In this document: positions 1 to 8,218 of the stretch, one piece after another
How the letters are laid out: every line of letters starts with the position of its first letter
Numbering within the stretch: position 1 is the first letter of the stretch
DNA from: Streptomyces sp. NBC_00377
GTDB taxonomy: Bacteria; Actinomycetota; Actinomycetes; Streptomycetales; Streptomycetaceae
Assembly: GCF_036075115.1 (NCBI RefSeq)
Contig: NZ_CP107958.1
Location: forward strand, 5,828,001 to 5,892,000
DNA: 64,000 bases
Reading direction: 5' to 3'
Made by a program: the position numbers and the translations under genes
Notes under the pieces: generated by a model
Database searches by the model: none
Seen by the model: the letters and a program-made list of their open reading frames with translations, nothing else
Told to the model about the DNA's origin: nothing

Positions 1-2063
1 GGATGGAGGGCCGCTGGGGCTCCCACCCGCAGTACGGCAAGCAGTTCACCGTCGAGAACTACACGACCGTGCTGCCCGCCACCATCCAGGGCATCCGCCG
101 CTACCTGGGTTCCGGCCTCGTCAAGGGCATCGGCCCGGTCTTCGCCGACCGCATCACCCAGCACTTCGGCATGGACACCCTGAAGATCATCGAGGAGGAG
201 CCGAAGCGGCTCGTCGAGGTCCCCGGCCTCGGCCCGAAACGCACGAAGAAGATCGCCGACGCCTGGGAGGAGCAGAAGGCGATCAAGGAGGTCATGCTCT
301 TCCTCCAGACCGTCGAGGTGTCCACCTCCATCGCGGTGCGCATCTACAAGAAGTACGGCGACGCCTCCATCTCCGTGGTGAGGAACCAGCCCTACCGGCT
401 CGCCTCCGACGTCTGGGGCATCGGCTTCCTCACCGCCGACAAGATCGCCCAGTCCGTCGGCATCCCGCACGACAGCCCCGAGCGGGTCAAGGCCGGCTTG
501 CAGTACGCGCTGTCCCAGGCCACCGACCAGGGCCACTGCTACCTCCCCGAGGAGCGGCTGATCGCCGACGCCGTGAAGCTGCTCCAGGTCGACACCGGCC
601 TCGTCATCGAGTGCCTCGCCGAGCTCGCCACGCCCCCGCAGGAGGGCGAGGACCCGGGAGTCGTACGCGAGAAGGTCCCGGCGTCCGACGGCGGGGAGCC
701 CGTCACGGCCGTCTACCTGGTCCCCTTCCACCGGGCCGAACTCTCCCTCTCCGCCCAGCTGTTGCGCCTGCTGCGCACCGACAAGGACCGGATGCCGGTC
801 TTCCGCGACGTGGCCTGGGACAAGGCGCTCGCCTGGCTGAAGTCCCGTACACAGGCCGAACTCGCGCCCGAGCAGGAGGCCGCCGTCCGGCTCGCGCTGA
901 CCGAGAAGGTCGCGGTGCTCACCGGCGGCCCCGGCTGCGGCAAGTCCTTCACCGTCCGCTCGATCGTGGAACTGGCCCGCGCACGGAAGGCCAAGGTCGT
1001 GCTGGCGGCCCCCACCGGCCGTGCCGCCAAGCGTCTGGCCGAGCTGACCGGCGCCGAGGCCTCCACCGTCCACCGTCTGCTGGAGCTCAAGCCCGGCGGC
1101 GACGCCGCCTACGACCGGGACCGCCCGCTGGACGCCGACCTGGTGGTGGTCGACGAGGCGTCGATGCTGGACCTGCTTCTCGCCAACAAGCTGGTCAAGG
1201 CCGTGCCCCCGGGCGCGCACCTGCTCTTCGTGGGGGATGTCGACCAGTTGCCCAGCGTCGGCGCGGGCGAGGTGCTGCGCGACCTGCTCGCCGACGGCGG
1301 CCCGGTGCCCGCCGTGCGCCTCACGCGCGTGTTCCGCCAGGCCCAGCAGTCCGGTGTGGTGACCAACGCGCACCGGATCAACGCCGGACAGCACCCGGTC
1401 ACCGACGGCATGAGGGACTTCTTCCTGTTCGTCGAGGACGACACGGAGGAGGCCGGCCGCCTCACGGTGGACGTGGCCGCCCGGCGCATCCCGGCGAAGT
1501 TCGGCCTGGACCCGCGCCGGGACGTGCAGGTGCTGGCGCCCATGCACCGCGGCCCGGCCGGCGCCGGCGCCCTCAACGGCCTGCTCCAGCAGGCCGTCAC
1601 CCCCGGCCGGCCCGACGTGCCGGAGAAGCGCTTCGGCGGCCGGGTGTTCCGCGTCGGCGACAAGGTCACCCAGATCCGCAACAATTACGACAAGGGGAAG
1701 AACGGTGTCTTCAACGGCACCGTGGGCGTCGTGACCTCGCTCGATCCGGTCGACCAGCGCCTCACGGTGCTGACCGACGAGGACGAGGAGGTTCCGTACG
1801 AGTTCGACGAACTGGACGAACTCGCCCACGCGTACGCGGTGACCATCCACCGTTCACAGGGAAGTGAATATCCCGCTGTGGTGATCCCCGTCACCACGGG
1901 AGCATGGATGATGCTTCAGCGGAACCTCCTGTACACGGCCGTGACCCGCGCCAAGAAGCTGGTCGTCCTCGTCGGTTCCCGCAAGGCGATCGGCCAGGCG
2001 GTGCGCACGGTCTCGGCGGGCCGCCGCTGTACGGCCCTGGACTTCCGGCTGACGGGCCGCTGA
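1..2063 (+). CDS. recD2: RecD2-like ATP-dependent DNA helicase (5' end outside window)
   Basis: This is a superfamily 1 (RecD/Pif1-type) 5'-3' DNA helicase, probably acting in DNA repair or recombination without RecBC. The visible 686 residues begin inside the N-terminal OB-type region; full-length members run to about 740 residues, so the true start lies left of the window and the ATG at position 3 is probably internal. Helix-hairpin-helix segments (GLVKGIGPVFADRI, VPGLGPKRTKKI) occupy roughly residues 37-85. Walker A GGPGCGKS is near residue 307, Walker B VVVDEASM near 382, and the UvrD_C_2 motif AVTIHRSQGSEYP near 610-622. Nothing in the visible frame looks broken. A citrate synthase gene follows after about 240 bp on the same strand with its own leader, so the two are probably separate units. 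Confidence 0.93.
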   Translation, partial: MEGRWGSHPQYGKQFTVENYTTVLPATIQGIRRYLGSGLVKGIGPVFADRITQHFGMDTLKIIEEEPKRLVEVPGLGPKRTKKIADAWEEQKAIKEVMLFLQTVEVSTSIAVRIYKKYGDASISVVRNQPYRLASDVWGIGFLTADKIAQSVGIPHDSPERVKAGLQYALSQATDQGHCYLPEERLIADAVKLLQVDTGLVIECLAELATPPQEGEDPGVVREKVPASDGGEPVTAVYLVPFHRAELSLSAQLLRLLRTDKDRMPVFRDVAWDKALAWLKSRTQAELAPEQEAAVRLALTEKVAVLTGGPGCGKSFTVRSIVELARARKAKVVLAAPTGRAAKRLAELTGAEASTVHRLLELKPGGDAAYDRDRPLDADLVVVDEASMLDLLLANKLVKAVPPGAHLLFVGDVDQLPSVGAGEVLRDLLADGGPVPAVRLTRVFRQAQQSGVVTNAHRINAGQHPVTDGMRDFFLFVEDDTEEAGRLTVDVAARRIPAKFGLDPRRDVQVLAPMHRGPAGAGALNGLLQQAVTPGRPDVPEKRFGGRVFRVGDKVTQIRNNYDKGKNGVFNGTVGVVTSLDPVDQRLTVLTDEDEEVPYEFDELDELAHAYAVTIHRSQGSEYPAVVIPVTTGAWMMLQRNLLYTAVTRAKKLVVLVGSRKAIGQAVRTVSAGRRCTALDFRLTGR

Positions 2064-2305
2064 CCGCTCCGGGACCGCACACTTTCCGGGTTGTCGGACA
2101 AAATGATCGATCAAATGAGTCACGAAGGTCACAGAGCACTTCCGCAACTGTGAACAAGGCGGCAGGATGAGCTGGTTGGCGGCACTGAGTGCCGCCGATA
2201 AGCCCAATGGTCGACCCCGAGTGCACTCTCGTGCGCCAAATGGGGGATGGTAGAAGACAGTCAGGGCAACCTCGAAGAAGAGGCACAACGTCGGTGAGGG
2301 ATGAC

Positions 2306-3604
2306 GTGAGCGAGCACACCAACAACGCTGTAGTACTGCGGTTCGGCGACGGCGAATACACCTACCCGGTGATCGACAGCACCGTCGGCGACAAGGGCTT
2401 CGACATCGGGAAGCTCCGCGCGCAGACCGGTCTGGTGACCCTGGACAGCGGCTACGGCAACACGGCCGCCTATAAATCCGCCATCACCTACCTCGACGGC
2501 GAACAGGGCATCCTGCGGTACCGCGGCTACCCGATCGAGCAGCTGGCCGAGCGGTCGACCTTCCTCGAGGTCGCCTACCTGCTGATCAACGGCGAGCTGC
2601 CGACCGTCGACGAGCTCTCCGTCTTCAAGAGCGACATCACCCAGCACACGCTGCTGCACGAGGACGTCAAGAACTTCTACCGCGGCTTCCCGCGTGACGC
2701 CCACCCGATGGCCATGCTGTCGTCGGTCGTCTCCGCGCTCTCCACGTTCTACCAGGACAGCCACAACCCCTTCGACGAGAAGCAGCGCAACCTCTCGACG
2801 ATCCGGCTGCTCGCCAAGCTCCCGACGATCGCGGCGTACGCGTACAAGAAGTCGATCGGCCACCCGTTCGTCTACCCGCGCAACGACCTCGGCTACGTCG
2901 AGAACTTCCTGCGCATGACGTTCTCCGTGCCGGCGCAGGAGTACGAGCTCGACCCGGTCGTCGTCTCCGCGCTCGACAAGCTGCTGATCCTGCACGCGGA
3001 CCACGAGCAGAACTGCTCGACGTCCACGGTCCGCCTGGTCGGCTCGTCGCAGGCCAACATGTTCGCGTCGATCTCGGCCGGCATCTCCGCGCTGTGGGGC
3101 CCGCTGCACGGCGGCGCCAACCAGTCCGTGCTGGAGATGCTCGAGGGCATCCAGGCCAACGGCGGCGATGTCGACTCCTTCATCCGCAAGGTGAAGAACA
3201 AGGAGGACGGCGTCCGCCTGATGGGCTTCGGCCACCGGGTGTACAAGTCCTTCGACCCGCGCGCGAAGATCATCAAGGCTGCCGCGCACGACGTCCTCTC
3301 GGCCCTCGGCAAGTCCGACGAGCTGCTGGACATCGCCCTGAAGCTGGAGGAGCACGCGCTCTCCGACGACTACTTCGTCTCGCGCAACCTCTACCCGAAC
3401 GTCGACTTCTACACCGGCCTGATCTACCGGGCCATGGGCTTCCCGACCGAGATGTTCACGGTCCTGTTCGCCCTCGGCCGTCTCCCGGGCTGGATCGCCC
3501 AGTGGCACGAGATGATCAAGGAGCCCGGCTCCCGCATCGGCCGCCCGCGCCAGATCTACACGGGCGTCGTCGAGCGTGACTTCGTCCCCGTCGAGGAGCG
3601 CTGA
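2306..3604 (+). CDS. citA: Citrate synthase
   Basis: Citrate synthase condenses oxaloacetate with acetyl-CoA at the entry of the TCA cycle. I chose the GTG at 2306 (432 residues) because GAGGG lies 5 nt upstream and the protein then begins just before the conserved block VVLRFGDGEYTYPVIDS. The longer frame back to 2189 has no plausible start signal. Active-site signatures are visible: HGGANQSVLEML (substrate His region) and GFGHRVYKSFDPRAKI (second His and catalytic Asp region). Length and layout fit the type II actinobacterial enzyme. A 13-bp perfect hairpin 50 bp downstream probably ends the transcript. Confidence 0.95.
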   Translation: MSEHTNNAVVLRFGDGEYTYPVIDSTVGDKGFDIGKLRAQTGLVTLDSGYGNTAAYKSAITYLDGEQGILRYRGYPIEQLAERSTFLEVAYLLINGELPTVDELSVFKSDITQHTLLHEDVKNFYRGFPRDAHPMAMLSSVVSALSTFYQDSHNPFDEKQRNLSTIRLLAKLPTIAAYAYKKSIGHPFVYPRNDLGYVENFLRMTFSVPAQEYELDPVVVSALDKLLILHADHEQNCSTSTVRLVGSSQANMFASISAGISALWGPLHGGANQSVLEMLEGIQANGGDVDSFIRKVKNKEDGVRLMGFGHRVYKSFDPRAKIIKAAAHDVLSALGKSDELLDIALKLEEHALSDDYFVSRNLYPNVDFYTGLIYRAMGFPTEMFTVLFALGRLPGWIAQWHEMIKEPGSRIGRPRQIYTGVVERDFVPVEER

Positions 3605-3653
3605 CGCCTCCGGCGGTGGGCCGCGTCAACGGACGCCCCTTCGCATGATGTCC

Positions 3654-3683
3654 GACTGCCCGGGACCCGCGTCCCGGGCAGTC
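3654..3683 (+). terminator. Hairpin terminator of citrate synthase
   Basis: A perfect 13-bp inverted repeat (GACTGCCCGGGAC / GTCCCGGGCAGTC) with a 4-nt loop lies 50 bp after the stop codon. No T-run follows, as is common for Streptomyces terminators. Confidence 0.75.
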
Positions 3684-4338
3684 GCGTGTTCGGCCCTTCT
3701 CGCGGGCGCCCGTGCGCGGGCATACGGAAGGCGCCCCGGCGCCGGTCCCCCCACGGGCCGACGACCAGGGCGCCTTCCCATGTCCCGGTGCGGATTCCCC
3801 CCACGGGATCCGGCCGGGCGTTCAGAGGACAGCGCCTGAATTCGCTGTTCGTAACCATCTGCGGTTGTTGTGCCTACGGTTGAGCAGAACGAGCAGAACT
3901 CGTCCTGCCACCGCTGTGTGCGATCTGCCGGGACAGCGCACGCTGGGAGGGCCGCTCAAAGCTTCCCGGTGTACGTGCCCCGGCAACGCATCTCTGAGGA
4001 AGTCCCCCAAGACATCCCCAGATGTCAGGTCACGCCCCCCAAGACGCTTCCTGACATCGTCAACTTAGACCTTCGAGACCCTTCGATGGTTACGTTCGCA
4101 TCACTGTGATCTGTGTCTCTTGCATATGTCCGTTAGATGCGCAAGAGACCGGATACGGCGATCGGGGCCCAAGCGTGAGGATGATGCGAGAGCCTTGTGG
4201 AGAGCTTATGTGAGGCTCGCGCAGGACTCCAGGGGTCTTCCTGATCGGGACGGTCCTACTCGCCGGTCACTTGTTCGGGGGTCTCACGCGCCGGTCTCAC
4301 GCCTTGGTCCCGGACGGCGACGCCGGCGACGATCCGGG
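3684..4338. other. Gene-free region with lower GC; possible remnant or small RNA
   Basis: About 650 bp separate the citrate synthase terminator from the copper ATPase terminator, and no convincing gene is present. A second inverted repeat (GGAAGGCGCC at 3726-3735, GGCGCCTTCC at 3769-3778) may be another terminator. From about 3840 to 4250 the base composition is clearly less GC-rich than the flanks. A 9-bp perfect inverted repeat GTCTCTTGC/GCAAGAGAC (4115-4123, 4141-4149) brackets a 17-nt loop. The open frames here have no codon bias; short ones such as 4137-4178 (13 codons) are not convincing. It may be the leader of a lost gene or an unannotated RNA. Confidence 0.4.
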
Positions 4339-4367
4339 CGGCGGCCCGGGGGTGCACCGGGCCGCCG
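4339..4367 (-). terminator. Hairpin downstream of copper ATPase
   Basis: An 11-bp perfect GC-rich inverted repeat (CGGCGGCCCGG / CCGGGCCGCCG, 7-nt loop) lies 59 bp beyond the copA stop on the minus strand. Confidence 0.55.
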
Positions 4368-4425
4368 TGCGGGGCCGTCGTGCCGGGCGGCGGCGACGGA
4401 CGGCGCTGTCAGGCCGTCGGCGGTC

Positions 4426-6669
4426 TCACTTGAAGGCGCGCAGCCGCAGGCTGTTCGTCACGACGAACACCGACGAGAACGCCATCGCCGCCCCCGCGAT
4501 CATCGGGTTCAGCAGTCCGGCGGCGGCCAGCGGCAGCGCGGCCACGTTGTAGCCGAACGCCCACACCAGATTGCCCTTGATCGTCGCCAGGGTCCGCCGG
4601 GACAGCCGGATGGCGTCGGCGGCCACCCGCAGATCCCCCCGCACCAGCGTCAGGTCGCTCGCCTCGATCGCCGCGTCCGTGCCCGTCCCCATGGCCAGCC
4701 CCAGGTCGGCGGTGGCCAGTGCGGCCGCGTCGTTGACACCGTCCCCGACCATGGCGACGACCCGCCCGTCGTCCTGGAGCCGCCGTACGACGTCGACCTT
4801 GTCCTCGGGCAGCACCTCGGCGATCACCCGGTCGATCCCGACCTCCGCCGCGACCGCCGCCGCCACCGCCTGGTTGTCCCCGGTCAGCAGCACCGGTGTG
4901 AGGCCCAGCGCGCGCAGCTCCCGCACCGCCTCGGCACTGGTCTCCTTGACCGCGTCGGCGACCGCGAGCACCCCGCGCGCCACACCGTCCCACCCGACGA
5001 CGACGGCCGTACGGCCGTTCCCCTCGGCCTCGGCCCTGGCGCGCGCCACCTCGTCCGGAACGGTTTCGAAGAGGCGTCCCACGGCCACCTCGCGGCCCTC
5101 CACCCGGCCGCGCACGCCCCGCCCGGGCACGTTCTCGAACCGCTCGGCGGCCGGCAGCTCCCCGACGCGTTCCTCGGCGCCCGCCGCCACCGCCCGGGCG
5201 ACCGGGTGCTCCGACGCGTGCTCCAGGGCCCCGGCGAGCCGCAGCAGCTGCCGCTCGTCGGTGCCGTCGGCGACGTACACGCCCTGGAGGGTCATCCGGC
5301 CGGTGGTGACGGTCCCGGTCTTGTCGAGCACGACGGTGTCGACGCGGCGGGTGGACTCCAGCACCTCGGGCCCCTTGATGAGGATGCCGAGCTGGGCGCC
5401 GCGCCCGGTGCCGACCATCAGCGCGGTGGGCGTGGCGAGGCCGAGCGCGCACGGGCAGGCGATGATCAGGACCGCGACGGCCGCGGTGAACGCGGCGACC
5501 GTGTCCCCCGTCGCGAGGAGCCAGCCGCCGAAGGTGGCGAGCGCGATCAGCAGCACCACCGGCACGAAGATCCCGGAGATCCGGTCGGCGAGCCGCTGCA
5601 CCTCGGCCTTGCCGGTCTGCGCGGCCTCGACCAGCTGCGCCATACGCGCGAGCCGGGTGTCCGTGCCGATCCGGGTGGCCTCGACGACCAGCCGGCCGGC
5701 GGCGTTCACCGTGGCGCCCGTGACGGCGTCGCCGGGCCCGACGTCCACCGGCGCCGACTCGCCGGTCAGCATCGAGGCGTCCACGGCGGACGTGCCCTCC
5801 ACGACCGTCCCGTCGGTGGCCACCTTCTCCCCGGGCCGCACGACGAAGTGGTCCCCGACCGCCAGCCGGTCGACCGGGATCCGCACCTCCCTGCCCTCCC
5901 GCAGCACGGCCACGTCCTTCGCGCCCAGTTCCATGAGGGCCCGCAGCGCCGCACCGGCGCGCCGCTTGGAGCGGGCCTCCAGGTAGCGGCCGAGCAGGAT
6001 GAAGGCGGTGACGCCTGCGGCGACCTCCAGATAGATCGTGGACGCGCCGTCCGTGCGGGAGACGGTCAGTTCGAAGGGATGCCGCATGCCGGGCATGCCC
6101 GCGTCCCCGAAGAACAGCGCCCACAGCGACCAGCCGAGCGCGGCCAGTGTGCCGACGGACACCAGGGTGTCCATGGTGGCCGCGCCGTGCCGCAGGTTGG
6201 TCCAGGCGGCCTTGTGCAGCGGGCCGCCACCCCAGACCACCACGGGCGCGGCGAGCGTCAGCGAGAGCCACTGCCAGTTGTCGAACTGGAACGAGGGCAC
6301 CATCGCGAGCAGCACCACGGGCGCGGCGAGCAGTACGGAGACCAGGAGCCGGTGACGCAGGGCCGCCGGTTCGGGGTCCTGGGACCGGTCCTCCCGTACC
6401 GGCTCCGGGACCGGCACGGGCTCCTCGGCGGTGTACCCGGTCTTCACGACGGTCGCGATCAGGTCGGCGACCTCGGTCCCGGCCGGATAGCTGACCTTGG
6501 CCTTCTCCGTCGCGTAGTTGACGGTCGCGCTGACCCCGTCCATGCGGTTGAGCTTCTTCTCGACGCGGGCCGCGCAGGAGGCGCAGGTCATCCCGCCGAT
6601 GAGCAGCTCGACCTCGGCGGTCGGCGCGGGCGGTGCGGCTATCGGCGTTGCCGTGCTGGTGCTGGTCAT
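4426..6669 (-). CDS. copA: Copper-translocating P1B-type ATPase
   Basis: This 747-residue integral membrane pump exports Cu(I) using ATP. An N-terminal heavy-metal-associated domain carries GMTCASC (Cys29 and Cys32). The membrane metal site CPC lies near residue 405 within ACPCALGLATPTA, the phosphorylation motif DKTGT near 448, the SEHPVARA motif of P1B pumps follows it, and the hinge GDGVND is near 643. Length and domain order are complete. A CopZ-type chaperone gene lies 109 bp upstream on the same strand, and a CsoR-type palindrome precedes that gene, so the pair is probably induced by copper excess through CsoR, which is encoded elsewhere. Confidence 0.95.
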   Translation of the reverse strand: MTSTSTATPIAAPPAPTAEVELLIGGMTCASCAARVEKKLNRMDGVSATVNYATEKAKVSYPAGTEVADLIATVVKTGYTAEEPVPVPEPVREDRSQDPEPAALRHRLLVSVLLAAPVVLLAMVPSFQFDNWQWLSLTLAAPVVVWGGGPLHKAAWTNLRHGAATMDTLVSVGTLAALGWSLWALFFGDAGMPGMRHPFELTVSRTDGASTIYLEVAAGVTAFILLGRYLEARSKRRAGAALRALMELGAKDVAVLREGREVRIPVDRLAVGDHFVVRPGEKVATDGTVVEGTSAVDASMLTGESAPVDVGPGDAVTGATVNAAGRLVVEATRIGTDTRLARMAQLVEAAQTGKAEVQRLADRISGIFVPVVLLIALATFGGWLLATGDTVAAFTAAVAVLIIACPCALGLATPTALMVGTGRGAQLGILIKGPEVLESTRRVDTVVLDKTGTVTTGRMTLQGVYVADGTDERQLLRLAGALEHASEHPVARAVAAGAEERVGELPAAERFENVPGRGVRGRVEGREVAVGRLFETVPDEVARARAEAEGNGRTAVVVGWDGVARGVLAVADAVKETSAEAVRELRALGLTPVLLTGDNQAVAAAVAAEVGIDRVIAEVLPEDKVDVVRRLQDDGRVVAMVGDGVNDAAALATADLGLAMGTGTDAAIEASDLTLVRGDLRVAADAIRLSRRTLATIKGNLVWAFGYNVAALPLAAAGLLNPMIAGAAMAFSSVFVVTNSLRLRAFK

Positions 6670-6778
6670 GTCCGTACTCCAGGAAGCGGACCGGGCCGTA
6701 CGGAACCAGTATCAGCTGGTCGATACGGCCCGGTGGGTGGAGGAGGGGTGGAGCGCAGTGATGTCGGGCGGCGGTGCC

Positions 6779-7018
6779 TCAGCCCTGGCCGACCAGCTCG
6801 AAGCCGGCCTCGTCGACGGCGGCCCGTACGGCCTCCTCGTCGAGCGCGGCGGCGGAGACGACCGTGACCTCACCGGTCGAGGCGACGGCCTTCACCGAGG
6901 TGACTCCGTCGAGTCCGGAGAGTTCGCCGGAGACGGCGCCCTCGCAGTGACCACAGCTCATGCCGCTCACCTTGTAGACGGTGGTGACGGAGCCCGGGGT
7001 GTCGGTTCGAGCGGTCAT
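6779..7018 (-). CDS. copZ: Copper chaperone (heavy-metal-associated domain protein)
   Basis: This 79-residue protein is a single ferredoxin-like HMA domain with the metal site GMSCGHC (Cys22, Cys25). It is expected to bind Cu(I) in the cytoplasm and pass it to the CopA pump encoded next on the same strand. The ATG start is supported by GAGGAG seven nt upstream. The palindrome at 7085-7101 lies about 65 bp upstream of the start and is the likely CsoR operator. Confidence 0.9.
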   Translation of the reverse strand: MTARTDTPGSVTTVYKVSGMSCGHCEGAVSGELSGLDGVTSVKAVASTGEVTVVSAAALDEEAVRAAVDEAGFELVGQG

Positions 7019-7084
7019 GTCGTTCTCCTCGTGGAGGCGGGTGGGGCGGACGGGGCCGTGAGAGGTCTCCCGTCAACCCACACT

Positions 7085-7101
7085 ATACCCCTAGGGGGTA
7101 T
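7085..7101. promoter_or_regulatory. CsoR-type copper operator
   Basis: A perfect inverted repeat, ATACCCC-TAG-GGGGTAT, has the shape of known CsoR operators (TAtaCCCC...GGGGtaTA) and sits immediately upstream of copZ-copA. Assignment rests on the motif and the copper genes it precedes. Confidence 0.85.
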
Positions 7102-7308
7102 GAATCCAAGGATCGGACCCGCCGCGTGGACGGACGTGCGCGGACGTGCTCCACGCGGGCTGCGGGGACCCTCGCCGCGCGCCGCCGAGGAGCGCCGAGC
7201 CGCCCCCGGTGCGCCGGCGCAGGGCGCGGGCGGCCGGCCGGGGCGACGGGTACCCCGCACGGCGGTCCCGCCCCCGGCGGGCGCCGGACGGGGGCGGACG
7301 GGGAAGCC

Positions 7309-7419
7309 CTATGGGGCCGTCGGGCGGGCGCTACGGAGCCGGGCGCTATGGGGCCGTCGGGCGGGCGCTACGGAGCCGGGCGCTACGGGGCCGTCGGGCG
7401 GGCGCTACGGAGCCGTCGC
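7309..7419. repeat. Three tandem 37-bp repeats
   Basis: Three near-identical 37-bp units (7309-7345, 7346-7382, 7383-7419) begin CTATGGGGCCGTCGGGCGGG or CTACGGGG. The third copy diverges only at its end. The array lies between copZ and the TetR gene and its last 15 bp form the 3' end of the TetR coding sequence. The remaining 7102-7308 interval holds GC-rich sequence with no gene seen. Confidence 0.8.
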
Positions 7420-8076
7420 GGCCCTGGCGTCGCTGTCCGCCAGGGGTCCCAGCCGGTCGCCGACCAGCGGCTCCAGATAGCGGATCAGTACGTGTTTCAG
7501 CTCGCGCACGTACGCGTCGCGCTCGGTGCCCTCGTGACCCAGGACCAGCTCCAGGCCCGCCTTGTACAGCCCCAGGCACATGTGCGCGGTGCGGGCGAGG
7601 TCGGCGGGGGCCGCGTCCGGCAGGAGTGAGGAGAGCAGCCCCTCGACGCGGGCGAGCAGCGTGGCGTGCAGCGCGTCGTGTTCCTCGGCGATGCGGCCGG
7701 GGATGTCGGGGCCGTGCATCAGGGCGAAGAAGACCGGGTGGTCGCAGTTGAAGGCGATGAACCGGTCCACGGCCGCGCCGACGGCCTCCTCCAGCGGGGT
7801 CGCGGGGTCGACCGGCGCGAGCGCCTCGCCGTAGGTGTCACGCATCTCGTGCATGAGACGGTCGCCCAGCTCGATCGCGATCGCTTCCTTGTTCGGGAAG
7901 AACTGGTAGAGCGTGCCGGGTGAGACGCCCGCCTCGCGGGCGATGGCGTTGGTGCTGGCCGCGGTGTAGCCCGTCGTGCAGAAGACGCTCGCCGCGGCCT
8001 CGAGCAGCTGCGCGATGCGCCGCTCGCCGCGAGCCTGACGGCGACGCGGCTGTTCCTTCTCCTGGCTCTCGGCCAC
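7405..8076 (-). CDS. TetR-family transcriptional regulator
   Basis: The protein has an N-terminal TetR helix-turn-helix (AAASVFCTTGYTAASTNAIA followed by AGVSPGTLYQFFPNKEAI) and a ligand-binding C-terminal domain with the FxxxxCDHPVFFALMH segment typical of regulators next to exporters. I prefer the GTG at 8076 (223 residues, GGGGA six nt upstream); the frame stays open to a GTG at 8115 (236 residues) that lacks a ribosome site and would overlap the operator. It is divergent from the MMPL exporter gene, with a dyad centred at 8138 between them, so it probably represses both genes and responds to an exported compound. The extreme C-terminus is encoded by the last unit of a tandem repeat. Confidence 0.88.
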   Translation of the reverse strand: MAESQEKEQPRRRQARGERRIAQLLEAAASVFCTTGYTAASTNAIAREAGVSPGTLYQFFPNKEAIAIELGDRLMHEMRDTYGEALAPVDPATPLEEAVGAAVDRFIAFNCDHPVFFALMHGPDIPGRIAEEHDALHATLLARVEGLLSSLLPDAAPADLARTAHMCLGLYKAGLELVLGHEGTERDAYVRELKHVLIRYLEPLVGDRLGPLADSDARAATAP

Positions 8077-8109
8077 GCGTTGTCCCCAGCTTTCCCGAAC
8101 ACGATTGAC

Positions 8110-8167
8110 AAACACGAGTGGTCGCTCGCATTCTGGAGATCAGAAACGCGAGCGCTGTCTCGTGTTT
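8110..8167. promoter_or_regulatory. Nested dyad operator between tetR and MMPL exporter
   Basis: Three inverted-repeat pairs share one centre near 8138: AAACACGAG/CTCGTGTTT (outer), GCTCGC/GCGAGC (middle) and TTCTG/CAGAA (inner). Placement in the divergent intergenic region fits an operator bound by the adjacent TetR protein. Confidence 0.65.
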
Positions 8168-8218
8168 GCCATTTTACGGTTTTCACGACTGCTTGCAGGG
8201 TGAAGGGGACACCGCACG

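Noticed and set aside
4120..6867. A 915-codon plus-strand open frame
   Set aside because: It is antisense to copA. The product is Arg/Gly/His-rich low complexity with no motif, an effect of high GC opposite a real gene.
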